Assembly: GCA_022843805.1 (NCBI GenBank)
Contig: JALHMY010000001.1
Coordinates: 1-64,000, forward strand
Reading direction: 5' to 3'
DNA length: 64,000 nt
Origin: Fuerstiella sp.
Lineage (GTDB): Bacteria > Planctomycetota > Planctomycetia > Planctomycetales > Planctomycetaceae
Shown here: positions 27,456-36,381 of the stretch, piece after piece
How the letters are laid out: every line of letters starts with the position of its first letter
How positions within the stretch are numbered: the stretch's first letter is position 1
Position numbers and translations under genes: made by a program
Notes under the pieces: generated by a model
Told to the model about the DNA's origin: nothing
The model's database searches: none
Seen by the model: the letters and a program-made list of their open reading frames with translations, nothing else

Positions 27456-28205
27456 TCATTTACGGTCACGGCGAGTACCATTCGGGGGCAGGATCCAGAT
27501 TTCGCCAAAGTCCAGCGGTTGTTCAGCTCGGTAATCTTCGTGTCGAATCAATTCCAGAATAGCAAGGAAAATCCCGGCGATTCTGGAGGATATCTTCTCG
27601 CCATCAAAGAACGAACTGAACGCAGCCCGGCCTTCGGCAAGCACCTGTGCTCGAATACGCTCCTGAAATACGCCAATTGGCGTTTCGTCCATACGGATAC
27701 TGGATTCACGTTCCACACTGGGAATGCGAACAATTCGTGAAAGTGCGCTGACCAGGTCCCACAGCTCAACCTCCCGAATACGGTCCTCTGAGCGGTCTCG
27801 CTGAACATCCGGGCGGTCGCTGCTGAGACGCGGGTAACGCTCCATCCATTCCGCGGCCCGATCTTCCAGAACCTTTGTCGCCTCCTTGTAACGACGATAC
27901 TCCAGCAGCCTGCCAATCAGGCCGCTGTTCGATTCATCTTCCGGCGTTTCCTCCGTCGATTCGTCGGCAACAGGCAGTACTTCCCGACTTTTGATTTCCA
28001 GCAATGTGCTGGCCACGACAACAAATTCGCCAATAAAGTCGAGGTCCAGAAACTCCAGCACTTCCATATATTGCTGAAATTCGTGCGTAATTCCGGACAG
28101 CGAAATCGTACAAATGTCAACCTCATGCCGCCTGACCAGGTACAGCAGCAAATCCAGTGGACCCGCGTACTCGCTCAGTTGAATACGGTAATCAGTCAGA
28201 ATCAT
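27456..28205 (-). CDS. scpA: Segregation and condensation protein A
   Basis: The kleisin subunit of the SMC-ScpAB condensin that compacts and segregates chromosomes. The N-terminal YRIQLSEYAGPLDLLLYLVRRHEVDICTISLS and FVVVASTLLEIKSREVLP are diagnostic; the C-terminal winged-helix segment is the FLAILELIRHEDYRAEQPLDFGEIWI stretch. Its length (249) is typical. scpB is not adjacent. Confidence 0.94.
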   Translation of the reverse strand: MILTDYRIQLSEYAGPLDLLLYLVRRHEVDICTISLSGITHEFQQYMEVLEFLDLDFIGEFVVVASTLLEIKSREVLPVADESTEETPEDESNSGLIGRLLEYRRYKEATKVLEDRAAEWMERYPRLSSDRPDVQRDRSEDRIREVELWDLVSALSRIVRIPSVERESSIRMDETPIGVFQERIRAQVLAEGRAAFSSFFDGEKISSRIAGIFLAILELIRHEDYRAEQPLDFGEIWILPPNGTRRDRK

Positions 28206-28564
28206 TCAAATGATCTCTCGTGTCATCGCTGGCTGCCAGTCGGACGGACTTCGGCAGAAAATGCCGCTCCGCGAATGATCACATGCGGCGGCAGCCTTCC
28301 CAGTCAGCATCGTCGTCAAATTCGGCACGACTTAAGACATTTGTTGATTGCGGAATTGGTTTTGGCAGGAGTATCTGACTCCCGGAGCCGCACGACCTCC
28401 GGATTAGTGCTTAACCAGCAACCATCATTGACTTTAAACGCCGCGGCAGCCATTCTTTACCAAACAGGAATCGCAAGTACTGTTCAAACGATCAGAATCT
28501 TCGTGTTGCGTGTTCCCTGTCCGGATCACAGCACGTTTACACTTCACCTGGAATCTGGCGCTCA
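28206..28564. other. Intergenic region between scpA and the haem lipoprotein gene
   Basis: About 360 bases between divergent genes. No motif or RNA was recognised; it should contain promoters for both. Confidence 0.4.
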
Positions 28565-29887
28565 ATGAACCGTGGTACAAGACTCAGCGGGCTCGGCTGG
28601 AAACAGTCAGCAACCCCAGGTGATCACTCCGAACTAACGGCCAGCACTCGGATCAGTTCATTCGGAATTGTCAGAAATCCGGGAGCTGCCGACAACGGGT
28701 GGATGGTCTTTCTTCTGCTGTTTGCACTGAGCCTGGGAATCTGTGGCTGTTCCGGAAACGAACCAATTCCAGTGGCTGTGCCGGATGGCGCGAGTGCTGC
28801 AGACAACCAGGGTTCAACGGTGGTGGTGCCGACGAACGGAACTGGTACGCCGGACGCTGATCGAAGTGCCAAAAATGGTGCACGTGGCCGCGACGAAGTC
28901 TATGTGGATGAAAAAGGACAAAAGTGGTTCGGAAAAGTTCCATTTGATGTGTTCTTTGATGATCCCTATGCTGTTGCAACTCTTCAGACGCCGGTCACAG
29001 GTACGGGGGCAACGGCAGCCGTCGATGCGGTGCCAGTGCCGCCGTCAGATAATCAGGCGGCCCCGCAATCGACTTCATCGGGCGCAGTCAGCTCTTCTGC
29101 GGCATCCACTCCCGAAATGCCAGCCGATGTCACTAAGCCTGCTGAGTCTTCAGTTGCCACCCCACCAGTCTCGCCATCAGCCGGAGGTACCGGAAACTGG
29201 GCGGGCCTGATTCCAGTTTCAGTCCTGGAAGAAGAGGTAAAAAATATTCGCAATTTCCTGAATGAGAACCTGCAGTCGGTTGGCAATTACAATTCAGCCA
29301 TGCTGATGATCCCACCCAAAGCCGCCGCGCTGGGGGTACTCGCGGGAGTAGCGATGGAGCATCCGGAGAACGTCAGCTGGAAGTCTGATGCTGTGTATGT
29401 TCGGGATCTGGCCAAACAGATGAATGCGACCCCGCTGCAGCGGGGAGCGAAAGATCAGAAACGGCTGCTGGCATTGTTTGAAGCAATCGCCGACACACTC
29501 AATCGTTCACGCCCGGCCGGACTGGCGGAACCTCCTGCCGACGATTCCTTTGCTGAAGTTTCCGAGATGCGGCTGGTCATGATGCGAATGGAAGAAGCGG
29601 AAAAGCGAATGAAGACGGAGGCAGGAACGGCAGCATCCTTCGCGTCCGGAAAAACAATGGTCCAGCACGAAGCAACGCTGCTGGCCACGATGACTCACAC
29701 GATCATGCTGCCAGGTTATGGCTACAGCGACGACAAGGAGTTCACCGGGTATGGCCAGACTGTGGTCGAAGCGGCTAAAACAATACTTACCGCCAGCGAA
29801 TCGGACGATTTTTCCTCATATGAGCTGGCTTTGTCAAAGATCTCTACCACTTGCCAGAGCTGTCATTCAAAATACAAGAACGACTGA
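28565..29887 (+). CDS. Lipoprotein with a C-terminal c-type haem motif
   Basis: 440 residues. A hydrophobic segment (MVFLLLFALSLGICGC, 47-62) looks like a lipoprotein signal, so the real start may be the ATG at 28703. A low-complexity Ser/Ala/Pro/Thr region of about 150 residues follows. The C-terminal half is helical and ends in CQSCHSKYKND, a haem-binding CxxCH only four residues from the end. That terminal position and the helical context resemble cytochrome c' (four-helix bundle). It is probably a membrane-anchored monohaem protein on the cell exterior; redox role and partner unknown. Confidence 0.7.
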   Translation: MNRGTRLSGLGWKQSATPGDHSELTASTRISSFGIVRNPGAADNGWMVFLLLFALSLGICGCSGNEPIPVAVPDGASAADNQGSTVVVPTNGTGTPDADRSAKNGARGRDEVYVDEKGQKWFGKVPFDVFFDDPYAVATLQTPVTGTGATAAVDAVPVPPSDNQAAPQSTSSGAVSSSAASTPEMPADVTKPAESSVATPPVSPSAGGTGNWAGLIPVSVLEEEVKNIRNFLNENLQSVGNYNSAMLMIPPKAAALGVLAGVAMEHPENVSWKSDAVYVRDLAKQMNATPLQRGAKDQKRLLALFEAIADTLNRSRPAGLAEPPADDSFAEVSEMRLVMMRMEEAEKRMKTEAGTAASFASGKTMVQHEATLLATMTHTIMLPGYGYSDDKEFTGYGQTVVEAAKTILTASESDDFSSYELALSKISTTCQSCHSKYKND

Positions 29888-29979
29888 TTGAAGGCATGAC
29901 AAACGCAGTGACATTAATCCACCATTGGCAAGATTAAAAAACAGCCATACAAAATGAAGTCAGAAGGGTGCGGTGAACG

Positions 29980-30987
29980 ATGGCCTGGATCAAGGGGCTT
30001 GCCTCTCTGAACGTGACATTCCTGCTGCTGACTGCCAGCGGCGTCTTCGCGGATACCATCTTCGCGGATACCATCGTACTGAAATCCGGACAACGGATTG
30101 AAGGCGAGGTATTAAAGGTGCAAAAGGACACGCTGTTTGTGGACGTGGGTGTTGACGTCATTCGTGTTCCGGTTGATCAGATTGCTGAACGCACCAGTCA
30201 GGAACCAGTCGCAGAAGATCCGGCAAAAACACAGGCTGGTATCTATCAGACAGCCGATCTTCCGGAAAGAACGGTTAAGGAACTGGTCGCTCGTTTTGGT
30301 GAAGGCGTCGTTCTTATTCAGACTCCCGATGGACTCGGGTCCGGCTTTATTATTAACGAACGTGGCTATTGTGTGACGAACTTTCATGTGGTGGAAGCCC
30401 AGACACGGGTAGCCGTGACCATCTTTCACCGCAATGACCAGGGAGACTTCGAACGTCGAGCAATCAGGGATGTAAAAATCCTGGCCCTGAATCCCTATTT
30501 TGACCTCGCCCTGCTGGAGATTCCCGCACAGGACAAGCTCAAATTTCGACCTGTCTACATCGCCGATGACGACTCTCAGCGAGAAGGCGATAATGTCTTT
30601 GCAATCGGCAGCCCTCTCGGTCTGGAACGCTCGGTCTCTGAGGGAATTATCAGTACCCGAAACCGCAATATGGATGGCATTGTCTATATTCAGACAACCG
30701 CTCAGATCAACCCAGGTAACAGTGGCGGGCCGCTGTTCAATATCAACGGACAGGTGGTGGGTGTCATTAATATGAAGCTGACATTCGGCGAAGGACTGGG
30801 TTTCGCGATTCCGGTCAGCTATCTGAAACATTTTCTGAACAACTGGGACGCATTTGCTTTCGACCGAACAAATCCCAATACCGGTTTTCACTATCTGGAA
30901 CCTCCGCGTCGCACGAATCCTGGAAAGCCCGGAGAATCCGTGGCTCCTTCGAAACCTGAGACGGAAGCAGCAGCAGGCGCGAGGTGA
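29980..30987 (+). CDS. HtrA-like trypsin-family serine protease without a PDZ domain
   Basis: An exported 335-residue protease. A signal peptide ends near residue 24. A short beta domain ([26 protein letters not shown], a planctomycete SHD1/Sm-like strand pattern) precedes the catalytic domain. The triad is His136 (VTNFHVV), Asp175 (YFDLALL) and Ser248 (NPGNSGGPL). DegP and DegS carry C-terminal PDZ domains; here the chain ends after the fold in a Pro/Ser-rich tail. Near the signal cleavage site the codons for FADTI are duplicated. Likely role: envelope protein quality control or processing. Confidence 0.87.
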   Translation: MAWIKGLASLNVTFLLLTASGVFADTIFADTIVLKSGQRIEGEVLKVQKDTLFVDVGVDVIRVPVDQIAERTSQEPVAEDPAKTQAGIYQTADLPERTVKELVARFGEGVVLIQTPDGLGSGFIINERGYCVTNFHVVEAQTRVAVTIFHRNDQGDFERRAIRDVKILALNPYFDLALLEIPAQDKLKFRPVYIADDDSQREGDNVFAIGSPLGLERSVSEGIISTRNRNMDGIVYIQTTAQINPGNSGGPLFNINGQVVGVINMKLTFGEGLGFAIPVSYLKHFLNNWDAFAFDRTNPNTGFHYLEPPRRTNPGKPGESVAPSKPETEAAAGAR

Positions 30988-31434
30988 GCATTGATGATTG
31001 ACGGCTGCTATACCGCATCGGATATGGGTCCGAGGAACGCTCGAATCGCAGTTCGTCACTCGGAGAGTGACGGCTACTTTAAATCGCTACTTTAACTACC
31101 TTAAATCGCTGCTTTAAATCGTTGCCTGAATTCGCCAGATGAAGTCGAGGCCATGTGACGGAGACCGAGTTTTGCTGCCGTGTGACTGGTGAGCATCGGC
31201 AGAATTTGCCGATCGACGCTGCTGTCCTGGACATGGAAAACTGGTGTTCCACTGATTCCCGGATTTTGGCTAAACTCCGGAGCAGACGTTGCGGTGGAGA
31301 TCGATTTGGCCGGGCCAAAGGGCGGATCTCCTGAAAGAGGGGCGGATTTTTCGGCCATTCTTACCGCATCAGGGAGGCAGAAACTTCGCGGGCCTTATAC
31401 GCGTTGTCGTTACTCAGGGAAAGGAGACCCTTTA
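30988..31434. other. Intergenic region with palindrome and CTTTAAATCG repeats
   Basis: About 450 bases. It begins with the second copy of the GTCACTC palindrome and continues with several degenerate TACTTTAAATCGC units. The frame of the next gene is open back to 31189, but the family start is the ATG at 31435. Confidence 0.5.
31047..31125. repeat. Palindromic GTCACTC/GAGTGAC repeat, copy 2, with short tandem units
   Basis: The hairpin GTCACTCGGAGAGTGAC at 31055-31071 is followed by repeated CTACTTTAAATCG-like units (three to four imperfect copies). Its partner is at 27.3 kb. Confidence 0.75.
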
Positions 31435-33057
31435 ATGTCGGGAATTTTCAGGCTGGAGCATCGTCGCTCATGGGCGATCGGCGTGCTGACGGTATTTGTA
31501 TGTGCGGCTGCTTTTGGCCAGCCTTCGACGAGAATTTCGCGATCTGATTCCGATCTTGACAGCCTGAACCGGCTGCTGCAGGATCAGGGAATTGAAGGAA
31601 CTCGCCCTGATCTGCGAAGCAATTCCATCCTGAATCAGCCATCACAGGTTGACCCGAATAAAGTGGATCAGCGAGCACTCGCCAGCCTGATGAAGGAAGC
31701 ACTGGACGAAGCGAATCGACTGATGCGGCTGCTCGATGCTGATTATGCACGGAACCCATCCCTCCGACCACTTGTGCAGCAACTGCTGGAACTGCGAGCT
31801 CAGGCACAGCGGCTGAACGATGACCTGAATGCTCGTATTCCACTGCAGAGCATTCTGGTCAGTTTCCGTACACTGGACAGCGACTGGCGACTGCTGTCCC
31901 ATCGTCTCAGTCAGGTGCCCCGGCTGGGGCAGGAGACTTTACGCAGCGTCGAACGACTCGATCGGCTGGATCGGGAAGTCGGCAAATTGTTCCAGGTAGA
32001 CCCAACTCTGGACCGCCGCACTTTGCTGCAGCAGCTGGCCGTTCAGGTCAATTCTCTGAGGACGATTATCGATGAGCTGCGACTGGATGCAACAGGCGGC
32101 AATCGTATGGCTCAGCTGGTCACGGATTCCGGGAAGGTTCAGCAACAGATCGGTCGCGTTGAGCAGGTCGTGCTGAGCAGCGGGTCTTACGAGCAGATCG
32201 TCAACGAGTATAACCGATTTATCCGTATGTGGACCGTGCTGCTGGATCAGCTGCGAGTCCTGGACAATCGCTATATTGAACGTCAGATTCGATATATCGT
32301 GGATGCGAATAATTCGGTCCATCAGCTGTTATGGCTGGAACATACTTCCAATCGACCCCTGTTGCAGCAGACAGCCACAGCTTTGATGCGAAGTGTCGAC
32401 GAATTCTACAATCGTACTCCGCTGAAACTGCTGCTGAACGTTTCCAACCTGTCACAGGCCATGCAGACAGCCAATGACTTCTACGGTACGGTCCAGAACT
32501 TTAAGGATCAGCTGGACCGCAATGAGAGCGATGCGATGGTGCTGGAAAGTTACAAGGACGTGGAAGAATACGGCTACCAGTTCACTCGCACCTTCGAACG
32601 GCTGAACAGCCAGGCAGCCCGAGTGGTCCTGCGGGAAATTGAAGATGGTATCGCATCCCTGCGAAGCGAACTGAACCTGGCAGGAACCGTTTCTCAGGTT
32701 GACTACCGTCGCCTGCTGCCGCTGGCCGCTTCACTGGAGAATCTGGCGGATAACATGGATTTTGACATCCGCATCTGGCTCAATTCCGATCGACAGTCAT
32801 TCCGTGAAGAAGCTCTGCAGGCATCCAAGGTATTCATGACACGAACTCGTCGACTCCATCAGATGCTGCAGGGCCAGCCAACTCTGCAGGAACTTCAGCG
32901 AGAGTCGAGTGCACTCTATGAAGACTGGCGGAAGGTTTATCAGTTCCTCGGATACTGTCGAACAAGTGATCGACAGAATCTTGCCAGCCTGGCAAGAGAA
33001 ATTAACGAGGGAATCTACGACGTAACAGCTCCGTTACAGCTGATGCCAGCCCGATAG
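31435..33057 (+). CDS. Exported, mostly helical hypothetical protein
   Basis: 540 residues with a signal peptide (RRSWAIGVLTVFVCAAAFG). The rest is almost entirely alpha-helical and rich in Leu, Arg, Gln and Asp with coiled-coil-like spacing (LRDLDREVGKLFQVDPTLDRR-type stretches). No catalytic motif or known domain was recognised. The start is well supported by AAGGAG eight bases before the ATG. It may be a periplasmic structural or scaffolding protein. It is closed by a hairpin shared with truD. Confidence 0.75.
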   Translation: MSGIFRLEHRRSWAIGVLTVFVCAAAFGQPSTRISRSDSDLDSLNRLLQDQGIEGTRPDLRSNSILNQPSQVDPNKVDQRALASLMKEALDEANRLMRLLDADYARNPSLRPLVQQLLELRAQAQRLNDDLNARIPLQSILVSFRTLDSDWRLLSHRLSQVPRLGQETLRSVERLDRLDREVGKLFQVDPTLDRRTLLQQLAVQVNSLRTIIDELRLDATGGNRMAQLVTDSGKVQQQIGRVEQVVLSSGSYEQIVNEYNRFIRMWTVLLDQLRVLDNRYIERQIRYIVDANNSVHQLLWLEHTSNRPLLQQTATALMRSVDEFYNRTPLKLLLNVSNLSQAMQTANDFYGTVQNFKDQLDRNESDAMVLESYKDVEEYGYQFTRTFERLNSQAARVVLREIEDGIASLRSELNLAGTVSQVDYRRLLPLAASLENLADNMDFDIRIWLNSDRQSFREEALQASKVFMTRTRRLHQMLQGQPTLQELQRESSALYEDWRKVYQFLGYCRTSDRQNLASLAREINEGIYDVTAPLQLMPAR

Positions 33058-33099
33058 TGCTCCGTCAGGATAAAGAGTTCGGGTTGGAGGTCGTGGATC

Positions 33100-33170
33100 C
33101 TGCTAAGGATCCACTGGCGGCAGGACCTTTAGCAAGGTCCACTACCAGGAAGGTCCACTACCAGAAATTC
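33100..33170. repeat. Short AAGGTCCACTACCAG repeats
   Basis: Two direct copies of AAGGTCCACTACCAG, preceded by GGATCC-flanked short palindromes (GGATCCTGCTAAGGATCC; GGACCTTTAGCAAGGTCC). Function unknown; it is a small repeat cluster before the terminator hairpin. Confidence 0.65.
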
Positions 33171-33205
33171 AATGCCTGACGACGCAGTAGTCTGAGTCTT
33201 CTAAA

Positions 33206-33239
33206 GGGCTGAATCATCTTATTGAAGGTGATTCAGCCC
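33206..33239. terminator. Bidirectional hairpin between two convergent genes
   Basis: GGGCTGAATCA and TGATTCAGCCC form a perfect 11-bp stem with a 12-base loop. It overlaps the stop codon of truD. On the minus strand it is followed by TTTAGAAG, on the plus strand by GCTTCTGTTT. It is placed to end both the helical-protein gene and truD, although the T tracts are weak. Confidence 0.65.
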
Positions 33240-34486
33240 GCTTCTGTTTGCGGATCTGAATCATCCAGACCATCTGCCGCATCGGCGACACCCGCGGCAT
33301 CCCGGATGTTCTCGCAGATTTCTCTGAGCATAACAGTTGCATAGGCGCCGGAACGCAGCGAAAAGCTGAGCGTCAGAATCTCGCGTTGTATCGCCTCTGC
33401 TGACTGCATCACCGCAGCGTTTTCCGTTTTCGGACTGTCAGTGGCTGACGATAACAGGTTCTCCACTGACTTTTCGTCAGACGCAGTGTCGGCCTCTACA
33501 TCAAACGGAAACTCCAGCATCGCCCGACGAGTGCCACTGCACAACTTTGCAAAGCGGCTGAATTCATCTCCCGCAAGTCCCATCGCAGCCATCACGGATC
33601 GCTCATGTTCGGCCACCTCGCCCTCCGCCGCCAGCATCTTTGGACCTGGCATCGGTCCGGCAGGAATCAGACGATATGTTGCTCCGGATTCCGCTGCTGC
33701 TTCGGAGTTTTCCGAAGACGGTGCCATTCCTTCCTCAGCTGCCTGATTGTCATCTGATTTCGACGAGTAATCCGTGAAAAGAAACGGACGAGTACCGTTT
33801 TGCCGGATCACCACATCTCCCGCGAGCGGATGTTCAATCGTGCCCGTCCTGATTCGATCGGCCACCACCAGGTTAAAGATGGCCGACTGGACAGCACTCA
33901 GCACCAGCCGCACCATGTATCTCTGCTGGTGAAATGGCCAGTGTTTTCGTGACAGCTGTCCCTGAAGAAGCATCAGACCATCTGTCAGAGTTGAATTGGC
34001 CCTGCCAAAACGCTGGGGACCGAAGTAGGAAGGAAAGCCACTGACAGTGAGCTCCTGAAGCCGAGCCCTGGCGGTCGAGATATCCGATGCTGTCCACTCC
34101 GCTATGCCAGTCCCCGTTCCAGTTTCCGCTTCACGACGAAGCTTGATGGTGAATCGATTACCGATCAGATGTCCGGTCCTGAGTTTGTGTCGGTGAGCAT
34201 TCGCAGACAACACGACAATCCCAGTGCGATCGAGGCGGCTCAGACGAGCTTCTGCTTTCAGAGGAACTGAAATGAACTGCCGGGTGACCGCGTGCCGATC
34301 CTTTTGCCCGGCAATCCCGATATCTCCGGGACGCACCTGCAGAGCTCTGGAAACTCGGGTCATCATCTCCCCGGAGGCCAGTCCCCGTTTCTCGATCCAC
34401 AGATAGAGATGTTCTCCGGACCCGTCCGGCATATAAGCGGGCAGTTCTTCGACCTGAAAATCTTCAACACACGTTCGAATCACCAT
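33233..34486 (-). CDS. truD: tRNA pseudouridine(13) synthase TruD family
   Basis: It converts uridine 13 of certain tRNAs to pseudouridine. TruD landmarks: VEDFQVEELPAYMPDGSGEHLYLWIEK, the catalytic-loop GQKDRHAVTRQFISV (Asp in KDRHA), NRFTIKLR, FPSYFGPQRFGR and the SAVQSAIFNLVVADR helix. An acidic insertion of about 100 residues lies in the C-terminal half. Homology-like sequence seems to continue about 25 codons upstream of the first ATG (LATTDPALLEKIGYCPPIRS), with no ATG, GTG or TTG in that frame. A CTG at 34561 preceded by TGGAG could be the true start. Confidence 0.88.
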   Translation of the reverse strand: MVIRTCVEDFQVEELPAYMPDGSGEHLYLWIEKRGLASGEMMTRVSRALQVRPGDIGIAGQKDRHAVTRQFISVPLKAEARLSRLDRTGIVVLSANAHRHKLRTGHLIGNRFTIKLRREAETGTGTGIAEWTASDISTARARLQELTVSGFPSYFGPQRFGRANSTLTDGLMLLQGQLSRKHWPFHQQRYMVRLVLSAVQSAIFNLVVADRIRTGTIEHPLAGDVVIRQNGTRPFLFTDYSSKSDDNQAAEEGMAPSSENSEAAAESGATYRLIPAGPMPGPKMLAAEGEVAEHERSVMAAMGLAGDEFSRFAKLCSGTRRAMLEFPFDVEADTASDEKSVENLLSSATDSPKTENAAVMQSAEAIQREILTLSFSLRSGAYATVMLREICENIRDAAGVADAADGLDDSDPQTEAG

Positions 34487-35138
34487 TTGTCCGGAGATGG
34501 CCGAACGTATTGGAGGACAATAGCCAATTTTTTCCAGCAGGGCCGGGTCAGTTGTTGCCAGGATGTTAACTCCAGGGAAAGATGTTCACGGTACAGGATG
34601 CTCAGGTGACCGTCAGTCGGTGAATCACAATCCTGTATTCGTGGGAGGTTGTACCTGCTGGAAGGCATTAAAGCGACCGGCAGGTGAAAACATACGAATC
34701 ACCGCGGCCGATGTGATGGGAGGGCGAGGCTCCCGCCGAGCCGATCACGCACCGAATTGGGAGGGCGAGGCTCCCGCCGAGCCGATCACTCGCAATCCTT
34801 TTGCTCCTGGGAAACAATCGACTTTTCCGCAAAACGAAGGGGCGTTCGATGGTGACGTGCGCCCACGGCTCGGCGGGAGCCTCGCCCTCCCGGTTTTTTA
34901 ACGGGCTCGGCGGGAGCCTCGCCCTCCCGGTATAGACGATTTCGCCGCTCGTCTGAAAACAAGTTTCGCGGTCATCCTGACTGTTCGATTGCCCTGCCGG
35001 TCGCCAGCGGGGCATCCATCTGGCACAATAGTCGATTCAAGTCAGAATTACAGACCAAAAGAGTATGGACAGGAGTCGCGGAGAACGGTTCGCCTGCTCT
35101 TCACACCGCACGCCATTCGCAATCCAGGGCAAGTCATT
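34487..35138. other. Intergenic region containing the 34.7 kb repeat element
   Basis: About 650 bases upstream of truD and of the TPR-like gene. Apart from the possible non-ATG 5' part of truD and the repeat element, nothing is recognised. Confidence 0.5.
34669..34956. mobile_element. GGCGAGCGGCA-ended palindromic repeat element, copy at 34.7 kb
   Basis: The left end AAGCGACCGGCA with GTGAAAACATACGAATCACC and the right end GACGATTTCGCCGCTCG match the other copies. Inside are two direct GGGAGGGCGAGGCTCC units and two inverted units. They are separated by a roughly 100-base segment (ATCACTCGCAATCCTTTTGC to CAAAACGAAGGGGCGTTCGA) that recurs in inverted orientation at 49.8 kb. Confidence 0.75.
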
Positions 35139-35468
35139 ATGACCGCTAAATCACGTCGGGAGAAACTGGAAGCCATGCTGGTCAGCGATCCGTCCGACCA
35201 GATGCTCAGATACATGCTGGCAATGGAACTGGACAAGGAAGGGCAATCCGACCGGAGTCTGGAATACATGAGAGGACTGATGTCGGACACATCTCCCTAC
35301 GTACCCGCATTCCTGATGGCCGGTCAGCAGCTGACTCGACTCGGCCAGATCGACGACGCACGAAGCTGTTATCGTGCAGGGATTCAACAGGCACGAAGTC
35401 AGGGAAATGACCATGCCGCCGGAGAAATGGCCCAGTTCCTTTCGGACCTCGGATCGTCACAGGGATAA
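35139..35468 (+). CDS. Small TPR-like protein
   Basis: 109 residues, all helical. After a basic start (MTAKSRREKLEAML) come two to three 34-residue helix-turn-helix repeats with TPR spacing (MLRYMLAMELDKEGQSDRSLEYMRGLM; PAFLMAGQQLTRLGQIDDARSCYRAGIQQA). No signal peptide. TPR proteins act as protein-binding scaffolds; the partner is unknown. The ATG was chosen because the TPR-like sequence begins soon after it and the upstream in-frame codons do not look like protein. Confidence 0.7.
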   Translation: MTAKSRREKLEAMLVSDPSDQMLRYMLAMELDKEGQSDRSLEYMRGLMSDTSPYVPAFLMAGQQLTRLGQIDDARSCYRAGIQQARSQGNDHAAGEMAQFLSDLGSSQG

Positions 35469-35506
35469 AGAGGCGCGGTGCATCTGCCCGATGCGGGCGG
35501 ACGGAA

Positions 35507-35642
35507 ATTGGGCAGAAAAATTATTGGGCAGAAAAATTGGGAAGGAACTAACCACGGTATGTGGCAGAGTTCTTGCCTGGGAACGCACCTCACATCCGGT
35601 ATTCCACTGCGATTCATTTTTCTGCCCTCAAATTTTTCTGCC
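35507..35642. repeat. GGGCAGAAAAATT direct and inverted repeats
   Basis: ATTGGGCAGAAAAATT occurs twice in tandem at 35507-35538. Its reverse complement (AATTTTTCTGCC and CATTTTTCTGCCC) occurs twice at 35614-35642, so the segment can form a long imperfect hairpin. The right arm with its left flank (from CATCCGGTATTC) is copied at 36.54 kb. Confidence 0.8.
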
Positions 35643-35818
35643 ATATCTTTCCTCTGGAACTCGCGTATCAGCGGCTCAATGCCAATCGAAATGCCCTGCG
35701 TCGCACATGAGAAATCCTGCGATTCATCTGTGTTCTCTGTGTCATCTGTGGTTTAAAAATGAACCGTGGATGAATCACATCGGGCGCGCCGGCACGACTG
35801 TCCTGTCGTCGGCCCAAA

Positions 35819-36090
35819 GGCCAACGCTGTGAAACGTTTTTTGAGCGAAAACCGTGCGATTTAACCCGGAACGGGTTTCACAACAAAGCCTGGGGTCGAC
35901 GCGAAGCGGCGCACCCCAGGTTCGTGATGTTCGTTCGCTCCGTACCCTGAAAGGGTTCCACAAAACTGCGATCGATCGTTCATCGTGTTGTGGAACCCCG
36001 TTGGGGTTCAATCGCATTTTCCTCTGTTTTTCCTGGGGTGCGCCGCGTTCACGGCGACCCCAGGCTTTGTTGTGCAACCCCTGTCGGGGT
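35819..36090. repeat. Mosaic of CCTGGGGT/ACCCCAGG hairpin modules
   Basis: Two hairpins, CCTGGGGT...ACCCCAGG at 35899-35931 and 36031-36063, each enclose GCG/CGC-rich loops. Around them lie four small AACCC-N-GGGTT hairpins followed or preceded by CACAACA or TGTTGTG. The pieces are arranged as an imperfect large inverted repeat about a centre near 35970. The first 27 bases (GGCCAACGCTGTGAAACG then TTTTTTGAG) recur at 36316. No gene is supported here. Confidence 0.75.
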
Positions 36091-36167
36091 TGGAAAACGG
36101 GTGTCGACGGTGTTGCTCAACAGCTCCTGCTACGTACGCCTGGTCGTCAGGATTCTTTACGGCGGTC

Positions 36168-36302
36168 TTCTTCGTACTCGTACTCAGCCTTTGCGGTACT
36201 TGTACTCGCTCGTACGCTTCCGGCACTGAGCAGTTTCTGCGGTATCATCACGCTCTTTTCGAGTACGAGTACGAGTACCGTTTCACTGAGTACGAGTACG
36301 AT
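36168..36302. repeat. GTACTC/GAGTAC hexamer arrays of both orientations
   Basis: GTACTC-type units occur at 36173-36215 and GAGTAC units at 36259-36302. The second group has the same interruption (GAGTACCG-TTTCACT-GAGTAC) as the 21.8 kb array. The opposite orientations again allow a hairpin with an arm separation of about 50-80 bases. Confidence 0.85.
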
Positions 36303-36315
36303 TTTCCGGCGGAAT

Positions 36316-36342
36316 GGCCAACGCTGTGAAACGTTTTTTGAG
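36316..36342. repeat. Second copy of GGCCAACGCTGTGAAACG
   Basis: A 27-base exact repeat of 35819-35845, joining the hexamer array to the 15-bp tandem array. Confidence 0.85.
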
Positions 36343-36381
36343 TTTTCCAGGGCCGCTGGCGATGGAAACGGCTGGCCCGTT

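Noticed and set aside
30112-31059. 315-codon minus-strand frame opposite the protease gene
   Set aside because: The plus strand has an intact catalytic triad and signal peptide; the reverse frame is a shadow.
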